NCBI GenBank assembly: GCA_032173965.1
Contig: CM063287.1
Location: 8,251,859-8,315,858, forward strand
Length of the DNA stretch: 64,000 bases
DNA from: Sitta carolinensis
Taxonomy: Eukaryota > Chordata > Aves > Passeriformes > Sittidae
Reading direction: 5' to 3'
In this document: positions 39,805-54,800 of the stretch, in pieces
Position numbering within the stretch: the first letter of the stretch is position 1
How the letters are laid out: each line of letters starts with the position of its first letter
Notes under the pieces: generated by a model
Told to the model about the DNA's origin: nothing
What the model saw: only the letters and a program-made list of their open reading frames with translations
Databases searched by the model: none
Position numbers and translations under genes: made by a program

Positions 39805-42800
39805 CTAGCAGTGTTCCAAGTATTCAATCACCCTAGAGATAGATTTCTGGCCTGTTGTTCCAACTGCACACTGGAAATGCAATAGAAAACACAAGTAACA
39901 AACAAGCATTTGTAGCACCTCCTTCAAATATCTGAGAGCTAGTCTATTTTCAGAATTTTAGTATTACAATTATGCATCGTTAAGAACAATTAGGTTCAAG
40001 CAGCCAATTCAGAATTACCTTCCTGGCCAATCACAATGTAATGGCAGACAAAATTATGAGGCAACTGGCCTGTCAGTATTAAAAAACAATATCATCTGCT
40101 CTAATGAAGACACAAACTGAAAAATGCTAATGCTTCTAAAAATGCATGAAATAGTAACAGAAAACAAAATGACAAAAATATCTACATAGATCAATTTGAA
40201 ATATGCATTACTTACAGTAAGGTTCATAAAACTGAGAAATTTTTTTAGCATTTCAGTCATTATCGAGAAGTCTCCTTCAGGTAAGTACTCCCTCACAGTA
40301 GTCACATTGATCTAAGAAATAAAAAAAAAATCTTGTCTTATTTGGGAAACAATTTCCTGGCACAGAACTCTAATGGTCTGCATGTGAGATGCACTAAGAT
40401 GAGTATATTTACAGCATAAAGATGGCTTTTGCTGCCATCTTTATGATTTAAGTTTCTTTGAAGCAATAATCCTATCTTTACTGTGTTTATGTTTCTGGAA
40501 AACAATTGCTAAAATAATTTTTTGTTGTTGGTTTGTTGAAGTTTTTTCCTAAAAACAGTAAAAAAGAAAAAAAAAAAAAAAAAAAAAAGGAGGAGACTAT
40601 CAGACATCCCCAGAACCTACAAGATTATCAAGAACTAAAACCCCCACCAGATCATTCCCTTCACAGGGACAGGCTCTCCCTTTACAACTGTGAAGGGTTG
40701 AAAATTACTGATCTCATTGTCAGTCTCTGAGCACCACAACTGTTATGGACACTGAGCAGTCCAAAGGCACAGAACAGCACCCTAACGGCCATTTCTGAAC
40801 CATGGTGAATTCAGACAAGCCTGAAGGCAGGACTGAACTCATTTTCATGTGAACATATTTATTGACTTCTCAGCTATTGGAGTTCCCTATTTTTAACTTC
40901 AGTTTTCTACTACTTATTTCCAATCTGAGAATTATTTTGAACTATTAGGGATACACACGAGTTCATCTGATTTCAATGGAACAAAAAAACTAAAGCAGAC
41001 TGATAACAAATAAAGAAGTCTGATGGAAACTTGCTTAATAATACTACTGAGAAGGAACAGGCTTAGCCAATTTTCCTCTGCCTTTCCAAAGTTTATTCTT
41101 TTGCTGGCTACAACTAAGGGGAGAGAGGTAAAAGAGGGCAAATATTCAATTCCAACTGTTTTTGATAGACACAGTGATGTTCAGAAAATTCGTTTTGGCT
41201 GGAATAACTCTGTCAACTCTTCCCAAAGCTGTATACATCAGTGTAGTTTCACCAACGTATTGCTCACACTAAAGCCCAATTTAATAAACCCCTTTCAATA
41301 CAGCAAATTACCACTTCATTAAACATTATACTGGACTTAAGATCAACTTGTTCCCTTACTGGACTCTCCTGGCAGAGACAGCCTAGAAGCAATGCTGTGT
41401 ATGAGGCTACAATGCAGTCTTCCATGTGCTTCCCAGCATGCTGAAGAGCTGTAAAAGAGACAACAGTCAATTGTATTCTCTAAGCAGCTGGTATCTTTTA
41501 CTGCTGCAAATACAACAATCCTTCGTTATCACTTTCCAAAATGCTTTTTCCTCAAACAAAACAAGCTTTTGAACTGAGACTGCAGAGATCAGGAAACACA
41601 ACACTTACTGACTCAGCAGCATATTCCTGACAAGAAAAATGGTCTTCATTCACTTTCAACTCATTCTGCTGCACAGTATTTTGTCATTTGCCATTTCGAT
41701 GTGCAAACTGTATGCTGAACACCCCAAACTACCAATGCAAATGTTTCATGTGATACTATATGCTTCTAAGACTTCCCCCAAAGTAGTTTATTGTGTTAAG
41801 GATAACAGGCACAGCATTTTTGCTGATGACTCAGCATATTGGGAAAAACTACGAATAACTGCAGACACCAGTTGATGGAGCTAAAAAAAGGAGGAAGGAT
41901 ATAAAGCAAGGTTAGAGAAAGTAATAAGCCACACCTATTAACACAAGAAGAAAACACTATTAAAAGTCATACACTGCATCTACTATTAAAAGATTAAACC
42001 AGAAGGAATAATGTTTCAGACCCATGTTCCAGAGACAAACAGGTCAGAGATACTCAAATTCCTAGAACAAACTACCAAAGCTGCAGCAAGCACATCAAGG
42101 CACTACACAAGAATCTCAGATAGCACTGATGAAGGGAGAACACAGACACAAAGCAGATGCGGACAACTGAGGCAAAGTAGGGAGAGGAGGGAAAACACCC
42201 AACCCTTAAAGTAGCTTTATATAAGAACCCTGGGAAACGAAATTAAGGCAGGTAACTTTCAAGGACTTTTCCAGAAGAACAAGGAAACAGCCTAAAAGCT
42301 ACCCTTTCCAGAATATTTTGTACATGGACTGTCCCAAAAAGTGTGGTTTTTTTGTTGTTTTTGTTCCTTTTGAGGGTTTCTTTTGGTTTTTTTTAAGAAA
42401 CAGATCAAAAGTAAAAGTAGCGTAACAACTTGTACTTCTCATGCTTCAGATCTGAATGCCTCCTACTAATGCGGCAGTTTCACCTGGGATACACTGATCC
42501 CAGCCCTAGAGACTGGATGTAGACAGGAAGCAGAGGACAAGGTAGGATTTTATGCAATCACACAGTTCTTGGCGTTTTCTGAGCTCTTCCCAGCCAGACA
42601 ACATACCTTTATTAAGATCAAGTTCTTCATCATCTTCCTCCTTCTTCTCCTTCTCCTCAGTACTATCTGACTTCTCTGTGGAGACCCACTGGATCTCCCC
42701 ACTTGTCTCCTGCCATTCCCCACTCTTATCATGCTGAGCAGTGGGAGCTTCTTTAATCAGCTCGTCCGTCTGGCTCTCAGCCAGCTGTGCTGCTCGCTCA

Positions 42801-45800
42801 CACTCCAGGAACAGCTAATGGGGGGAATTCCAGGAGAACTTCTGTTAGAAACTAAACCCTAAACACATTGACTTAATACTTACTAGTTTATTTCCTGTTC
42901 ACAATTTATGCCTTAATACAATTAGCCTTCAGTACTTTTCTTAACAATAGGCTTTTTTTCTTCAAAGAAAATATAATCTGGCCCAACCCCAGCACTTGCT
43001 CCACAGCAAGACCTCCCTGCCTGGTGCTGAGCCACTTGCCAGGCTCCTCCTGGGCATCATAAAAGTTTAATCCCTTTCCTTGAGACACCACTTGAAAACT
43101 AAAAGCTGCCATAATTTCCTGTCCATTTTTGTTCTCTAGCAATATTCCTTTTCTTCTTAAGCTAACTATTCCCTCTTGGCTTTCTTAGAGCAAAAATATG
43201 AAGGAGTCTTAAAATGACTTAGCAAAGACTGTCACTGAATCAAGAATCTCATATTAGGTACTTATTTCTCGTTAACTATTTCCCAAACCATACAACCACC
43301 AGCAATTTTAAATATTGCTTTGCCAAGCTATATACATGAAGATATTTAATATTATTAGTTTTACTGATTTTTTTTTTGTCTGCTACTGGACAGATTTCAC
43401 AAAGTGAAATACAACTGCTAAAAGTATCCATAAAATTAACTCCACTGAAACAAGACATCTATAATTTCCTTTCAATTTTTTCATTTTTGTTTGCATGGTA
43501 AAACTCATTTAGCAAAATTATAGGTGGATTTCTTTTCTTTTAATAACTTCCTTTTTTTAAAATTTCATTTTATTAGCAGATTTCTTTTTTTTTTTACACT
43601 CAATTTAAGAATGCTGTTTCACATCCATAATCATTACATTTGTATTTTATTGTTTTTTATAAAGGATGATCCTATTTTTTATTTTGAAGTTGCAAAGTCA
43701 CGATAGCCTAATACTTTAAAATAGAAATATGGAAGCAAAGTATGCGATAGCAAAGTAGCTTACAGCTGGTTTAAACCAAAAGTCAAAATAAATAATCTAG
43801 GAACAATCAAAAGAGAAATAAACTGTATGGGAACAGAAGTGTTTTAGTGGATGTCTGTAGAGCACTGCCTTTCACCAGGGAAGCTGTTTCTGTAATGGAC
43901 AGCACTGCAGAAGTCAGCTGTGAGCAGCAATCTTCCCCCTACCTTGCTCCACTCCTCAAAATGCTAAACAGAAAAACGGATACATTTTCATCACTGAGTT
44001 CTCCCTTCCCCCTGACAGTCTGATAATGAGACCTGGGAACTACTGCAGGACAAGCACTTCTCACCTGCACTAAAGCCTGAACAGCATCAATCTGTCCAGT
44101 TATCTTCAGGCTTTCGTCTCCTTCGCCCGTACACAGGGAGTCAAAAGAACACGATGTTTCCATATTGACAAGGCAGTGCCTGTTCCGGGCACTGTACTCC
44201 ACGAGATTGATCAACAGACCCAATCCCTGCAAGATTGGAGAGCCAAGAATTACACACATTGGGGAAAAAAATTAGCAGAAAAAGACCTACTTAGATAAAT
44301 ATCTTTGGCCTTCTCTTTCTGAGCATACACAACTTATGAAACAGTCAGACAGACAGGGGATCAGGATTTAAAGAAATACAAGATAGAACAGAGATACCCA
44401 TACAGGAGAAGTTTTATGCAGGAACCTCTGTTTTTCCAATTATGAACATGAAAACATTTTAGGAGCTGAGGGTTCCTTTACAGAGGTTAGGGATTCAGGT
44501 GTCCAACCCTCAGCTTATGTTTTTAAGAAATCCTTCACATGCACTATTTCACTGCTGCTATTAGGCTATTTTATATAAGACCTATTTTATATAAGTTGAG
44601 GTAAACTTTTAACTCAAACAATAACAACCATATTTCCAAAATTGAAAAGATGTTTGAAAATCGTTAATTCACATACTTATTTAGCTAAATCTTTGTTCAT
44701 CAAGCAGTGCACTTTTTCCCATCAAACACGGGGAAAAAACCCTCACACCTGCCAAACCCTTAAAGAAACTGATTATCTCACTTTAGGTATATATGTGGTC
44801 ATTGAAAACTGTAGTGGAAACTATTCCTTAATGAGGAACCAGCGTGGCTCAATGCACAAGAAGGAGGCAAATCGTTTTCTGTTGACATAAGAAGCACAAG
44901 AACTTACCAGCACCCGAATATCAAATCTCTGTTCTTGAGGTAGGAACTTGGGAACCTGAAGCACACAATTCATTGCTGTGCCTATCAGACCATCTTGTTC
45001 ACCTGTTTTTGTACTACCCCATTCTGCAAACAAAGAGAGTTCAGAGGCTCAACAGTGAAAACACTCACATCTATAATGGCAAGCAGCCTAATAAAAATCT
45101 TCTGGCACTAATAACAAACCAGCTCCTCTCAGCCTGAGCCCTCATCTGAACATTTCATACTTGCAATTCCTCACTCAGCTTGCCAAGAAAAATTACTGAG
45201 GCTGTAAGCAAACATCTACCATGTGTAAGTGCTTTATAGGACTAGACTTGAGAAACCATAATCAACAAAAAAACATTAACACGAAGGGTTTATTTGACAC
45301 TTCACCACAGAATTTGCAAAAATCTTGTTGTCTTACCATTATCATTTGTCAGGTTGAGCAAGACCCCAATGATGGCCCTCATACAGTCTTCCACAGCTTT
45401 ACCCACGTGGTTAGTTACATTCTGGTGAGGCAGAGACTTATTGTCTGGTAAACAGATACTGTCTTCAGCACGATTATATCGCTGGATTAACTCCTCACAA
45501 TGCTGCAGTGCTCTGCAGGGAGAAGGTGCAGAACAAAATTATCTTCACAACATACAGAGCATTACACCTTTATACTTGTTTCACAAGGAAAAAAAAACCT
45601 GAAACACAGAGCTTTATGAAGAATTTTTCTGAAACACAGTCTGTAGGGACAGATAATAAACTTATCACTTATAAAAATCTTTTATAAGCTCAACTGAAAA
45701 TTGTGATAACAAAAACCTGGAAATCTTAGGGCTTTATCAGCTTGATATTTCAAGAGCAAGTTAATATTCCTTTCCAGCTTCATCACATGGTCTTCCAAAA

Positions 45801-48800
45801 GATATCTCCTCTTCCTATAAACCCAGCCTCTCATATCCTCTGACCATCAAGGCACAACATGATTCCGACAGTGTTACCAGAATGTTCTCTTGTTCTCTTC
45901 TCAGAACTATTTCCATTCAGTAAGAAATGACACATGATTTCCCAGCAGTAAAATCCTAATCTTGTAACACTAATGGACCACAGGCATGATTCTACTGCAT
46001 AACATTAGCTTCATGTTAAACCACCACACTGATTTCAGTTACAAACAAACCCAGAAATGTCAAAAATATATACTGGTTTGAATAACATATTAAACTGTGG
46101 TTCACTTCATTTTATTTTAAACAAATACTCCAAATATTTGACCTATATCCATGAAATCATGTTTCCAATGAGGTCTGCAGAGTCAAACTTTCAGCTTCAT
46201 TTGTTCTCTTATGAAGAGCAAAACAAGGGGCAGGCAAGCTCTGCCAGCCAACTGAGACCTCACCCAGATTGATAAATGGGTTAGAGGTGTTTGTACAAGA
46301 ATCTCTGCCAGGGAGAAATGCCAAGAACAAAATTTCACTATTTTAATTCTTAGTTACACTGTCAATTCTGCTATGCTCCATTCCAGTAAACACTTAAGCA
46401 TAATGAAAACACAACAAATATATGTTGCTTCACTTTCTTCTGTGTTCCTACTTAGTACAGCAGGAGCTGAACCCACAGCCTGCAGCTTCTATAGACCCAA
46501 AAGTAGCAGCCCTACACACTGGTAGTACTCAGCTAGTTGCCCACACCCCCATCTACAGTAACTTTACTCAATGAAAAGTAACAGTGGAAATTTTGGGGTT
46601 ACTCACCCCTAGAATCTTCTGGTATAAACCATTTCTTTTTTTACCCTATCATGTGAGGTGTTTGGCAAAACTGGGGTTCTGGGGGATTTTTTTCTACAAC
46701 TTACTTAGCTGAGGAGACTATGAGCTGTGAGTCTTTGTATGCTATCAGATAGCTCTGATTTTCTGGATTATGCACAGTTACCTAAAGAGAGAAGGAGAAA
46801 GCAGTATTAAAATAAGACAGGTTTTTTTCCCTGAAAGAGAAGCATTTCCTTTTACTACTACTACACTTTGTTCAGCTCCACATTTCTTGGCTATTATCCA
46901 GTATAAACTTTCACTTTTCATTTTTCCGTATTTCTTTGGAGTCTTCATCTCTAAATAATTGTGGCACTAAAGACAGAACCATTTTTCCCTGATAAAGTAC
47001 AGAAACCATGCAGCAGAATGTTTTGCCACAGCAGAACCATGAATCCACATTCTGGGGCTACAGTATCCTAAGTATGTATACAGAACACAATTACGTATGT
47101 GGTATTTTAAGGACTTGGCATCAAACCCACTTCTGAGAGCTTATTACACATCCAACCATAACACAAAAGGTCTTCCATGATTCCCTTGACTGAAATTTGG
47201 AATCGATTTTCAGAAACAATAGAACTTCTTCTTGTGGACTTGTATGATTTGGCATGTTTTGAATTTTGTCTTCTCTCCCAAGTCTCTAAGGGCCTTGCTA
47301 TAACACAAACACCCCTTAGTCCGAATTTGAATATTCTAACACTAGACAAGGCTCCTCTCCTTTTCCTTGGCAATTCCGTCTATTGAATATAAAAGCAGAA
47401 AATTACTCTGAAATTTTTTTCTTACTGCTGAGGAGTAAAGAGAATTTTTAAGATACCTTTCAACAATTGTTCACATTTCTCAGTTTTTAGTTTGCATTTA
47501 CAATGTCTTTAAGTCTGTCCTTGTATTTTAGTGAAGAAAACAAGTGACCACTGTAGCTATTTGCCCTCTAATTTGGGTTTAAGGTGTTGAGCGAGATGCA
47601 TTGACTTGTATTCTGATCCCCAGTGTTTTCTGATGTGAGGAGATGCGTGGCTAAAACATAACAAGGCTCTTCTGCTTCCTTAGGGTATCACAACAGGAAT
47701 GGAGTAACACCAGCAACAAACACCAAACTCAGTGAAACAAGACATTGCAGAGAAACACACACACCATTCCTGTCAAGTAAACTCTACAAAAGTACCATAT
47801 ATTCTGATTTTCTTCCAAGTTCTTAAAGAAACATTTACCATCTGCATTTACACACTCAACTGATGATAGGACTCGCTTGCCTTTCGGGGCAATTTTCTCT
47901 TTCAGCACTTTCCTGGCTGATGGTTCAAAGCAGCAATTCTTAGCATTGATTTATTGCTTCTAAGAAAATCCCACTTCTATAATGATCAGTTATTACTAGA
48001 CACACATTGGAGAATCAAACTCATGCCCTGAAAACAACATCCACAAACAGCAGCTTTTTGTAGGAACTTAAGTAAATGCATCGTGTTATATCTAGTTATT
48101 TTTACAAAAAAAAAAATCTTGGAATGCAGTACACACATACAGAACAGTAAATTAAATTTTCAAACATTACAGAAACACTGGTAAGTATCAGAAAGCTACT
48201 ACAGTCTATAAAAAATAAAAATCAACCTTATAGAGCTATAATGGGACTATATACTGCAAGAATATAAACCAGAACTGCTTAAGAAACAGACTTCAGAAAT
48301 ACAAAGGATCTGTTCATACTCACACTTTCTAAGACCCGTAAACATCTCTCTGCACCCCATAATGAGGCAACCAGCTTCTCTTCGTTTTCATCACTGCTTA
48401 GGTGATCCACACATTCTTTAACTAAACACAAAAACAAATGGTTTTCTTCCATAAGTAAGAGGTCTTCAAAAGCCAGGTGTACAAACTAACCAGCTACTTG
48501 AGAGTTGTATATATCTCGTTTTACACTTTGCACACCTCTAATGGCAGGAAGCAATCATGAAGACATGATCTACACTCCAAAATTTTTCATTTCTCCAAGT
48601 AAATGAAAAAACCCAAACCTTACAATTTTGTCTTTACAAGTTTGAGACTGTTATAAATTACTTATTTATGGTTATGTATTTTATTTTCTCCTGCCAGTAA
48701 CAGTGTCCAGCATAGGACTGAGTTCCTTAACTCTAAGGGAGTCTTTTAGAACAGGAAAGAGATAGGACAATCACATGCTTCCAGACTTTACATGTCTGAA

Positions 48801-51800
48801 ACCATAACTTGAAATTGTTTTCAAATTGAATACTTTCATATCTCCAATCCTTCCTTTGCTCTCCCACTGCTTACTTAACACCAAGCTTTATTCAGGTCAA
48901 GAATTCATTTAGAAATATCCCCTTTCCTACATAGGAGATTCTGACCAAAAACACACTAACTTATATATATCTTTGAAAAAATAAGAAAATCAACCCTTGA
49001 ACCCTTGCCCTTCCTTCCCACCCCCCCCCCACCTCCCCCCCCCAAATTTCTTCTTTAAGGGTTTACTTCCTTTGGAATATTTAGTTTAAAAATATCTGGT
49101 CTGAAAATAATTCTAGAAGACTATAAAGGAGACTACTCTAGAATAAGTGTGCTGTACAGAGATATATAACAGCATTGTGTCCAAGCACAAGCCATTTTTA
49201 TTCTCATACATTGTAAGACAACACTCTACACATTCTGTTTAACCTGAAAACTACTTTCAATTGCACCTGCAACAGATTAAAATCACTAATATTTCTCAGT
49301 TGCTTGATATTGAATTGTGTATTTTATTTTTAACACTGCTAAGAAAAATGCATAATATCTCTATTTTTTAAGCACAGTATATCAACATCACAGAAAGCAA
49401 ACCTTTTATTACAATTCACTATTTTTTCATGTTGTCAAAGCAGTATCCTCACTATACCTTTATCTACAATATGATCCAGACCACCCAGAAGCCGCAGTTC
49501 TTCTTTAAACCAGTCTCCAGCTCGCTTTGAGGTGAGAGACAGTAATGTCTCCATTGCCAAATGCCCAGTCTGAAAGAGTGATGTTCTGGAATTAGTGAAA
49601 TCATCCTATGCAGCTGGAGCCAATACACCAAGTCATACAAACAGACGTCATATGAAAACCATAAAAACGAAAGTAGATAGTCTGAGGAGAACCTCCACCA
49701 GAGGGAGCAAGGACAGACTTGGAAAACATGCGTATCTTAAAAAAATGCCAGTGCTGATAAAAACGGTACTTGGCATTTGCAAATTTTCTTTATTTTATTA
49801 ATAGCTTAGAAAACCCAAGCAGACTCCTGTCATCTTTTTGTCTTGTTATCAGAATAATCAAGTGGAGGAAGTAAATGGACAAATCAGACAGGAAGAAAAA
49901 AATCAAGAAAACCCCCAGTGAACACAGCTTTTCAACCTCTCAAGATACATCACTTTTGCTGCTTATAGATCATATTTGCTTCCAATGTAGACATCTAGTG
50001 TTTTTAATTTTAAACCTATACAATAAAGCAATCAAACTGAACAGCTACAGGAAATCCTATTCTATTTGCTATTTTGCTATTATATATTCTATTTTTTTCT
50101 TTTTTGGAAAAAAGGAGGAACACATACATAAACTGAACAACAATAAAGGAAAGTCCACTCCCTGCAAATGGAAGTAGAACAGTACTCACCAGGCTTGAGC
50201 AAACACTCCATGGTCTTAGTACGAGCCCTCCCCCAACCCCCAGCATCTCCAGATGCTTTCCTTGCTTTCAAAATACTTGATTTCCAAGGAGGATAAGAAA
50301 GTTGAAGATCAGATAAAGAAGCATTACCACCCAAAGCTGTTTCTGGGTTGTAGGAGCAAGCCCTGCAGCACACTCTCAGTATAAGCATAACAGTAACAGC
50401 ATTTCTCCAGGGCAAATGGAAGCATCCTTGGGTCAGCAAATTGTGTGGATCAAGAGAATACAAGCAGCAACAAATCTACATTAGGTCAGTTAATTTCCTA
50501 AAATTACTTGGAACTTCACCATAAAAGCTCAAAGGCCACACAATATTTAAAATATGGTGATTAGTTTTCTGCCAGAGGGCAAATAAGACTTCAAATAACT
50601 CTAGAAGAATATAATCTGGTATTTGTACACACTTCATAAGGACTTTAATTTTCTCCTTTTTTTAATAAAGACAATGAAACCTTGTAACCCTTTTGCTTTT
50701 GAGTAAATTAATTTATTACATTCAATTTTTTTGTCAATTATTAAAAAATTTTAATACCAAAGGCCCAAAATATGGTTGCCTTAACATTTCATGCTTATGC
50801 TGAGAGTGAAAACCAGAATAACCTCTTTCACCATCTGAAAGCAGAAGTCACTCCTGAAGGTTTTTGTTATGATGCAACAGTGAGGAGGTAGCTGCAAAAG
50901 TAGGAGCTCCCGAGGGCTGTGCTCACTGACAGGTGAGGGCCATTTGCTGAGGCCAAGTTCTTCTGGTTTATCTTCTTCTAATGAAGCACAACGAGCCGGG
51001 AACAAATTCAACCTGCACACACCTTCTCAGTTTCTGCATTGATGGTTTTAATGTAACTAGGCATCAAGAACACAGAACCTTTGACTACTCAAAAATTAGT
51101 CCAGCCTAACTTCTACACAGACACACAAACAATGCTGTCTGTGGAAAGAGGGAGGTAAATTGATCACCTTTGCCTGATCCATGTAAGATTCAAAAAAGCC
51201 AAGGTGTGACTGGTTAGGCACAAACTGGAAGTATAAAACCATCTGCTGCAATCCTCCTGTTTCTCACTGGGCATTGTCTGAGTCTGAAAAAGCACAGAGC
51301 TTTACCCCCAGAAGATTTGCATTTTTGTTTGCATTTTCTGCCTGTCATTTAGTAGAAAAGAGATTACTTACTGTACCTCATGACAGGGATCTACATGAAA
51401 GCAGCTTGATCTTCAACACATGAAGTTCATTATTGTCTCAACTTACCATTGCTACTATTTTAAACTGGAAGAGAACCTAATCATCTCATTTGGCTTGCAA
51501 ATATTCTCTAAATACTGTACAGTCTCTGCTTCTAGATGGTGCAGCTGGGAGGAAACCAGTTTCCATCTGTGAAGTACTACAATATTCAATGCATTTACAG
51601 CAACGGCTCAAAATAAATTTAAGAAATAGAGCTGCCTCAGGGAAAAGCCCTCAAATAAAGCAGCTGAAACTGATGGCCTAGGATACTAATGCTTTTTACT
51701 CATGAACAACTTCCTCACAAGACAGAGACCCTTTTGATATCTCTTTTCCTTTTAAAACCATGTCTAAGAAAGCACAAGAACAGAATTACAGCTCATAAAA

Positions 51801-54800
51801 AAGCAACAGGCTAGATCAGATTATGAATATGAAAAAAGCTCAAGCAGGAGACAGTGGTCTTTGTGGCTGGATGCTTTAGCAATGAGGAACCTGCACCAGC
51901 TGTTCCATGCTTAATAAAGGGAGCTGTCTTACATTTTATAGTGCAAGAGATATCCTGGCACTGACAAACTCTGCTATGTGAGCTGCCTTCAGTGCCAAAA
52001 CAGCACTGAAAGAAGACTCTGATTATACCAGATCCTAGCTGATCACCACCTAGAGAAAAATTTCATTCTGTGGTTGTATATTCAGACTGTAAACTGAAAG
52101 TGGAGAATATAATCTCATGTTCCTTCTTTCTCTGCAGATTTGCAAGGTCAGAAAGTTAATTCAAGCTCCCTACTGGCACCTTTCATATGTTTGTATGAAA
52201 CAAACCTAAAATTGGAATTTGTAGTTCCCTGTCATCACAATCTGATGACCAAAGTTAACAATGATATCATGGCTATTATATTCCTCACCCAAAACTCAGC
52301 TCTTGCTAAAGCTACAGAACAGTGACTCTTCATACCAATTCAGCTCTCTGTTCCATAGCCAGAATTTGGCGGAAAAACGCCCCAACAAAACTTCCTAAAC
52401 AAAAAAGTCCCAAAAGCTACAGAAGAAAGTGCCAGCTCAACAAGGCACATCATCTTTTAGTCTAACTGAATATGGAATGCAAGCCTGACTGCGGATTACT
52501 GCCAGGAGTTGGAACATTACTTGCACAGACAAAGCTCTGAAAGCTCACTTCATGAGCCATAGATCAGGAGCTTCTCTCATTGGGTATAAGCATTACAGAA
52601 AAAATGGCAAAAACCCCAATAAGAATCTTGAAAATAATGCATTACAGGATATAAAAATATTAAGATCATAACTAACATCCACTATAATGAAATATGGCAA
52701 AAGCAAAGACACATCACTTCTTTTACTCATTTATGGCCACTCATCAATCTGTCAATCAATTCTTTAAACACACTCTTCTAAAAAGCCTTGCAACTTATCC
52801 CTTTTATTTTCTAAGCTAGCTTGATGCTCGCATCAAGCTCGTATGGCCAAACTTCTCTTTAAACAGAACCAGCTCACTCTGCTGCAGATGAAGGTATTTT
52901 CATAATGAGCTAGTATGTTTGAGAAAGGAAGGAAAAGAATTCATCTGCATTCATAGTAAGCAACAAAACTGCCACCACACTTTGGGTAGGGAAAATCAGT
53001 TTCTGCAGGATAGGGTTTTTTTAAATGTAAAAACATGCACCACAGTTTTAATTTAGTACACAATACTCTTATTTCCAAGCACAAATCCTTATTTGTGAAA
53101 GTACTTATAAAACTTAGGCAAGGAAATGGAGTCAAATAATCTAAGTGTGGGCTTTAAACACACAATGATTTAGTGTTATGTGTTTGCATCTGCTCCCTGT
53201 AACTAGCTACCCTTAGCAGGGCCAAACAGAGACTCATACAGCTGAAAAACATCCTAACTTTATCCTACTAACAACCTTTGAAAAGGAAATTTCAAATTTG
53301 AAGAAAACACTCGCAGTGCCGTCAGGTATACATCGAAGGCAGATGAAACACCAGGAATCCTTTGCTGGGGATATGAAATGAAGAATGCTTGCAAGTTCCA
53401 TCTTATTACGCATTTCACAACTGCCAAGGCTTTCCAAAAAAAGCATGTTACCCACCGTGATGTTTTCAAGATCAAGATGTTTGTTGTGAACAGTTTCACA
53501 CAGTCTCCGAATTTTTTCCTTAATTTTATTCATGTCTTTTTCATTCAGGAGCTTGGCGGAGGAAGCATCTTGTTCCAATTCCAGAAGCCGTATCATCAGA
53601 TCTAGACTAGCTCTGTCTAAATCCATGTTCAAGCGATCTCTGCTCAGGATGTACATTAGAGCTGCTGTACAAAGGGACAAATTCTTGGGTTGGGAGAGAA
53701 ACAAAAAAAAACCAGTTAGCTTCCACTAATCATTTTAGGCAGACCTCTTAATATTTTTAATAAACAAGCTTCAGATTCAGAAAAGAAAACACCTGACAGA
53801 TCCCAGTTCTTAGCAGTTGCATGAGCATTCACTGTTGAATGGAAATTCCTTCTAGCAACTTACTAATGCATTCTCCTGACAAATAAAACAGAGACATAAA
53901 GCGCTCAATATATTTGCAAAGCCCTAGTGGAAGAGCAGGGATTTCTACTTTTTAGGGACTCAATGCTGCAGACAGAATAAGAACCAGTAACTCCAGTAAC
54001 ATAGTATATTAGAGAAGAGACAGATGGCAGGGGAACAAAGTGAAAAAGCCTGGGGTACACAGCAAAGTAGGTGAACATTCTGGTTCAAGGGAATGAACTT
54101 GTGACAGCACCAGAAAATCCAGAGACCGTGGGGACAGTGTCTGCAGGGAGGGAATGCCTGGGGACATAAATTCTGATTCTGCCAAATAGGTCTGTCAAGT
54201 TAATAGTTTATCCAAACCTTTTCAGAATAAATAGAGTTTATTTCTAGGGGGATTCTCCTTTTTGGAAGTAGCCAGAGTATACACCAGCTTCCACCTGTGC
54301 CTCATTTCCATCAGCCCTTAACACGTGAATGTTATTAACCTGATCACCTGTATCTCAGACAGAACTGGTGCAGAGGAACATCTGATGGGCTAAAGAACAC
54401 TTGATTCATCTTAAAGTAGGAATTAAATTCTGCCTTCATGAGGCTCCAGAAAAGCCAAGGCAGAAGATGACTGTCAGAAAGGGACAGATGGCAATGCAGC
54501 AAAGCCATCCACCCCTGGTGTCTAAGTACCGCACTTTCACGGAGAGCACTGAGCTCCAAGTTACAGGAAAGAGGAGAAACGTTCACTGGGAACAAAGGTG
54601 TGCTGGGCACAAAACTGACAGAAACCTCTGGCAGTAACTGGAGGAGTTGAGAGCTGGGGGGCGTGTGGGGCATGTGTGTGTCCTGCTGAGATCAACCCTC
54701 AGGATTCAACATGCTGCACGCATCCATCACAATTGTTTCTGCATAAGGTAATTTATCGTGGAAGCAAACTAATTCTGGAATATAAATGTTGTAGAGCTCA

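Larger units (their letters stand above)
40312..41359 (-). other. WAPL: WAPL intron with YY1-like inverted repeat and A-run
   Basis: The intron holds a perfect 12-bp inverted repeat at 40415-40445 and an A-run at 40567-40588 (T-run in the WAPL transcript). No further gene is seen. Confidence 0.9.
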
